5,298 nucleotides of DNA from Planctomycetia bacterium (GTDB lineage: Bacteria; Planctomycetota; Phycisphaerae; Phycisphaerales; SM1A02). The position numbers and the translations under genes were made by a program. The notes below the pieces were generated by a model, which saw only the letters and a program-made list of their open reading frames with translations, made no database searches and had not been told where the DNA came from. Positions 5,174-5,298 of this stretch are shown in pieces. The stretch is from the NCBI GenBank assembly GCA_009936695.1, contig JAACEA010000056.1:1-5298 (forward strand), in the 5' to 3' direction. Positions within the stretch are counted from its first letter, which is position 1. Every line of letters begins with the position of its first letter.

Positions 5174-5298
5174 TCATTTCGGATGAAGCACGAGATGGGG
5201 CGGGATTCGCGGCATGCGGGGCGCCTCCAGCTCGGGCCACAGCGTCGCCAGCGCGGTCGGGCCGTCCATGCCGTCGATGAGGAACCGCGGGCCGCCCG
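5174..5298 (-). CDS. Unrecognised protein, C-terminal 40 residues only
   Basis: The minus strand carries an open frame that enters at the right window edge and stops at TGA (5174-5176). The visible end includes FLIDGMDGPTALATLWPE and finishes PPHLVLHPK. The codons use mostly G or C in third position, like the neighbouring genes, and the tail-to-tail arrangement with an 18-bp gap is typical of a real gene. The fragment is too short to assign a family or function. Confidence 0.6.
   Translation of the reverse strand, partial: GGPRFLIDGMDGPTALATLWPELEAPRMPRIPPHLVLHPK

Overview
This is a GC-rich bacterial chromosomal segment with tightly packed, ordinary-looking genes. It holds no mobile element, CRISPR array or rRNA that I can see. 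Nothing fixes the phylum. GC-rich codon use, a stand-alone GspE/PilB N-terminal protein and a sigma-factor-like protein without region 4 would fit Planctomycetota (Phycisphaerae-like) or another deltaproteobacterium-like GC-rich lineage, but that is an inference of low certainty.

Layout from left to right. Bases 1-1296 (minus strand) carry most of an ATP-dependent phosphoenolpyruvate carboxykinase (pckA), cut by the left edge. Bases 1297-1496 are the pckA leader plus a tRNA promoter. A tRNA-His (GTG) lies at 1497-1569 on the plus strand, followed by a hairpin and then a nitrilase-superfamily amidase of the YafV/omega-amidase type (1653-2492). A promoter at 2521-2548 and a GGAGG ribosome binding site lead into a TTG-started gene (2629-3246), whose product looks like a degenerate sigma-70 region-2 protein. 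A tRNA-Phe (GAA) with its own TTGACA promoter follows at 3337-3409. Converging on it from the minus strand is a short gene (3488-4006) for a free-standing GspE/PilB N-terminal (MshEN-like) protein. Divergent from that gene, across a 198-bp intergenic region with a 9-bp perfect palindrome and a 9-bp tandem repeat, is an uncharacterised 316-aa protein with a possible degenerate PD-(D/E)XK nuclease-like core (4205-5155). The right edge (5174-5298, minus) holds the last 40 codons of an unrecognised gene.

The genes do not form one operon or one obvious pathway. pckA (gluconeogenesis) and the omega-amidase-like enzyme (removal of 2-oxoglutaramate or similar amides) belong to central carbon/nitrogen metabolism. 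The tRNAs have separate sigma-70-type promoters. The most interesting parts are the three poorly characterised proteins and the architecture of the 4007-4204 intergenic region. I did not find a convincing new multi-gene system here.
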